DNA of 64,000 nucleotides from Thermoflexibacter ruber (GTDB lineage Bacteria; Bacteroidota; Bacteroidia; Cytophagales; Thermoflexibacteraceae): positions 156,488-220,487 of the forward strand of contig NZ_FONY01000004.1 of NCBI RefSeq assembly GCF_900113045.1, in the 5' to 3' direction. Positions 62,145 through 64,000 of the stretch are shown here, piece after piece. The notes under the pieces were generated by a model that saw nothing but the letters and a program-made list of their open reading frames with translations, did not search any database and had not been told where the DNA came from. Each line of letters opens with the position of its first letter. Position 1 is the first letter of the stretch. A program made the translations under genes and the position numbers.

Positions 62145-63497
62145 ATGTTCAGAAAGCTATGGGTAAGGCTTATTAATATTGGCTCACAACCCAATCAATC
62201 TTTTGCTGAAAAGAAAAAACTTCGCCTGATGAATGCTACTTCGGTGGCAGGCGTGTTGGTTTGTGGCTCATATTTGATTTTAGATGCTGTCATCAATGCT
62301 CGCCTCGCTCCTTGGATTTATTTTGTAGGTTTTATCAATTCTCTCTTAGTTTTCTATTTCAATGCCAAGTACTTATACACTTTGGCAATGTATTTATTTT
62401 TCATAGGCAACATTTCTATTGTAACGATGTTGTCTATTATTTTTGGAGAAGGGTTAGCCGCAGAGCATTTAATGTTCTTAGCAAGTATCAACGCCGTATT
62501 TTTCTTTGATAGAAATAGATACATCTTGCCTATTTTTATATTTGCTGTTGCATGTTTTGTTCTTATCAAATTTCTACAATCAGGCAATCCCATATATCAG
62601 TCCAAATATGTAGGCTACGTTTACTATCCTAATATTTTGTTGGCTTTTGTTACTATCTATTTGGTGGCTAATCTGTTTAAACAAGAGCATATCAATTATG
62701 AAAACGAAATAGAAAAGCAAAGGGAAGAATTGGAAAAAACCAACAAACAAATTACGGATAGCCTTCGCTATGCTAAGCGTATCCAGTTAGCACTGCTTCC
62801 TGAGGAGAGAAAAATAGATGACCTGTTTGAGAATTTTATTTTTTACAAGCCCAAAGACATCGTGAGTGGAGATTTTTATTATTTTGCTGAGGCAGAGAGC
62901 TTTTTTATTATCGCAGTGGTAGATTGCACGGGGCATGGAGTACCCGGCGCATTTATGACGATGATTGGGAATGCCTTGCTCAATCAAATTATCAAAGAAA
63001 ATCTCATTACTGAACCTGCCCTTGTTTTAAAGGAATTGGATAAACGACTCTCTGCCACCTTACAACGCCAGCCTGATACACAAAAGATAAACGATGGCAT
63101 GGATATTCTACTTTGTAGAATAGATATTGATAATCAAGAAATTACTTTTTCTGGTGCTAAAAGAAATTTGTTTGTATTTCAAAATAGTACATTGAGAGAA
63201 ATCAAAGGCAATCGCTTTCCCATAGGAAGTTTTCAATACAAAGAAAAAGAATTCCACCAAGAAAGTTTCTACTATCAAAAAGATGATGTGATGTACTTGT
63301 TTACTGATGGCTATACTGACCAATTTGGAGGGCAAGAAAATAAAAAATTGGGAAGTAAGTATTTCAAAGACTTGCTTTTACAATTTCATCTCCTACCCAT
63401 GCAAGAGCAGAAAAATCTTTTTGTAAGCACTTTTGAAAACTGGAAACAAGACCACCCTCAAACTGATGATGTTTTAGTAGTAGGATTGAGATTTTAG
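62145..63497 (+). CDS. membrane-bound PP2C/SpoIIE-type serine/threonine phosphatase
   Basis: The 450-residue protein has about six transmembrane helices in the N-terminal half (residues 30-190), a coiled coil (EIEKQREELEKTNKQI), and a SpoIIE phosphatase domain. Its metal-binding Asp residues are in VSGDFYYFAE, VVDCTGHGVPGAFMTMIG and LFTDGYTDQFGG. Such enzymes reverse serine phosphorylation of anti-sigma-factor antagonists or act in other signalling. The segment DSLRYAKRIQLALLP is typical of the Bacteroidota type. No partner gene is adjacent. Confidence 0.9.
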   Translation: MFRKLWVRLINIGSQPNQSFAEKKKLRLMNATSVAGVLVCGSYLILDAVINARLAPWIYFVGFINSLLVFYFNAKYLYTLAMYLFFIGNISIVTMLSIIFGEGLAAEHLMFLASINAVFFFDRNRYILPIFIFAVACFVLIKFLQSGNPIYQSKYVGYVYYPNILLAFVTIYLVANLFKQEHINYENEIEKQREELEKTNKQITDSLRYAKRIQLALLPEERKIDDLFENFIFYKPKDIVSGDFYYFAEAESFFIIAVVDCTGHGVPGAFMTMIGNALLNQIIKENLITEPALVLKELDKRLSATLQRQPDTQKINDGMDILLCRIDIDNQEITFSGAKRNLFVFQNSTLREIKGNRFPIGSFQYKEKEFHQESFYYQKDDVMYLFTDGYTDQFGGQENKKLGSKYFKDLLLQFHLLPMQEQKNLFVSTFENWKQDHPQTDDVLVVGLRF

Positions 63498-63526
63498 ATG
63501 CTATTCTCTGGCTCTTTATGAAATGG

Positions 63527-63670
63527 CTAAATGGTTAGTGAGGGCAATCTGACAGTTAAACCACTACGGTCGCGCCACTTCTTATCCTCCTTACCCGCCG
63601 CATGCTCATAATCTAAGCCCTTCATGCCGAGTCTGAAAGATAAGGTAGAAATAAGAGTTTGCCATTCCCC
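63527..63670 (-). pseudogene. C-terminal fragment of an unknown protein
   Basis: The minus strand reads EWQTLISTLSFRLGMKG, then DYEHAAGKEDKKWRDRSG and LTVRLPSLTI before a TAG. Codon use is ordinary, but the frame has no start and is cut at its upstream side by the next fragment. It looks like the tail of a larger gene broken by rearrangement. Confidence 0.4.
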
Positions 63671-63770
63671 CTATCTCACTTCCTTCCTCAATGCTTCTAT
63701 CTGCTCAAGGGTTAAACCTGTGTACCTTGCAATTTTTTGATTAGGTTCACCATCTAAAATCATATTCTTA
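63671..63770 (-). pseudogene. C-terminal fragment of an Rpn-family nuclease
   Basis: The minus strand encodes VKNMILDGEPNQKIARYTG and LTLEQIEALRKEVR with a stop. This is the helical tail typical of Rpn/PD-(D/E)XK putative transposase proteins (the pattern of a residue run before xxTGLxxEEI). The upstream part is missing where the IS982-type element begins, so the element probably interrupted the gene. Confidence 0.55.
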
Positions 63771-63777
63771 ACGTGAA

Positions 63778-64000
63778 TTATTTTACATTTTCTTGAATAA
63801 ATACAATTTGTTTGTCCTCTAATTTTTGTGGATATGCTTTTATGTTTGGTGTTTTTTCCAAAAATGTATAAGCAATTAAGCCTGCCAGCAAATTAATAAG
63901 AAAATTTTTAGGGCTTCTGTGCCTTGAATGTTCTATATTTAGTTGATTTTTAAGTACATCGAAAGCAGTTTCTATCAATCCTCTATGCCTTAAATAATAG
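63778..64000 (-). mobile_element. IS982-family transposase, C-terminal part (runs off the right edge)
   Basis: The minus strand encodes [20 protein letters not shown], then [20 protein letters not shown] and [11 protein letters not shown] before the stop. The [12 protein letters not shown] pattern with SRHRSP..F..NL.AGL.AY is the IS982 transposase end with the last catalytic Glu. The element end should lie a few bases past the stop, at the border with the Rpn fragment. Confidence 0.8.

Noticed and set aside
1..64000. tRNA, rRNA and CRISPR arrays
   Set aside because: No T-loop-type GTTCGAAT with matching stems, no rRNA-like stretch, and no regularly spaced repeats were found by eye.

Overview
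The window looks like a chromosomal segment of a Bacteroidota bacterium, most likely of the Cytophagales type. It is AT-rich. It carries a SusC/SusD pair, a PorV/PorQ-family protein and a protein with a type IX secretion C-terminal sorting domain. It also has TPR-type sensor kinases, a LytS/LytTR pair, a CrtZ-like carotenoid hydroxylase, and promoters of the Bacteroidota form (TTTG about 17-20 bp upstream of TAnnTTTG). I see no rRNA, tRNA or CRISPR array.

Layout. 0-0.9 kb: the start of a secreted protein at the edge, then a gene-free stretch with several stem-loops that may hold one or two small RNAs. 0.9-5.8 kb, minus strand: a secreted nuclease with a TPR sensor kinase, a retropepsin/PDZ lipoprotein and a coiled-coil membrane protein. 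5.9-6.4 kb: transposase debris. 6.5-14.5 kb, plus strand: gatB, susC, susD, ilvE. 14.6-28.6 kb, minus strand: a glycosyltransferase, a charged coiled-coil secreted protein, then a group that fits murein peptide turnover (M19 dipeptidase, DUF1611/DgcN-like protein, Mpl ligase, dicarboxylate/amino acid symporter), then rdgB, phoH and an unusual metallo-beta-lactamase/cyclic-nucleotide-domain fusion. 28.9-31.4 kb: proline dehydrogenase and a VWA protein. 31.5-36.1 kb: PorV/PorQ protein, OsmC, a small decayed zone bounded by 55-bp direct repeats, a HIT protein, a methyltransferase and CrtZ. 36.1-45.4 kb: mainly minus-strand housekeeping genes (M23/LysM peptidase, trxB, a second TPR kinase lacking its phospho-acceptor His, yidD, a site-2 protease, an NFACT/RqcH protein) with terC on the plus strand. 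45.7-48.9 kb: an exported intradiol dioxygenase, a pirin-like protein and a LytTR/LytS pair. The NFACT gene and the LytS gene are preceded by the same 37-bp promoter block.

49.2-55.0 kb reads as an accessory island: a frameshifted DUF4199-like gene, an alpha/beta hydrolase, a T9SS-sorted beta-propeller, an SDR oxidoreductase and a serine hydrolase flanked by inverted GTTAGCGG/CCGCTAAC motifs, then a decayed ORF. 55.2-61.2 kb returns to ordinary genes: Uma2, a helix-hairpin-helix protein, an aldo/keto reductase, dapB and a folate operon (folD-pabB-aminotransferase IV). 61.3-63.5 kb has two small Cys-containing proteins and a membrane PP2C/SpoIIE phosphatase. The right edge holds gene fragments and an IS982-family transposase.

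No large multi-gene novel defence or mobile system is evident. The most unusual items are the MBL/cNMP fusion, the murein-recycling neighbourhood, the His-less kinase, the duplicated promoter block, the 55-bp repeat pair encoding a membrane tail, and the possible small RNAs near the left edge.
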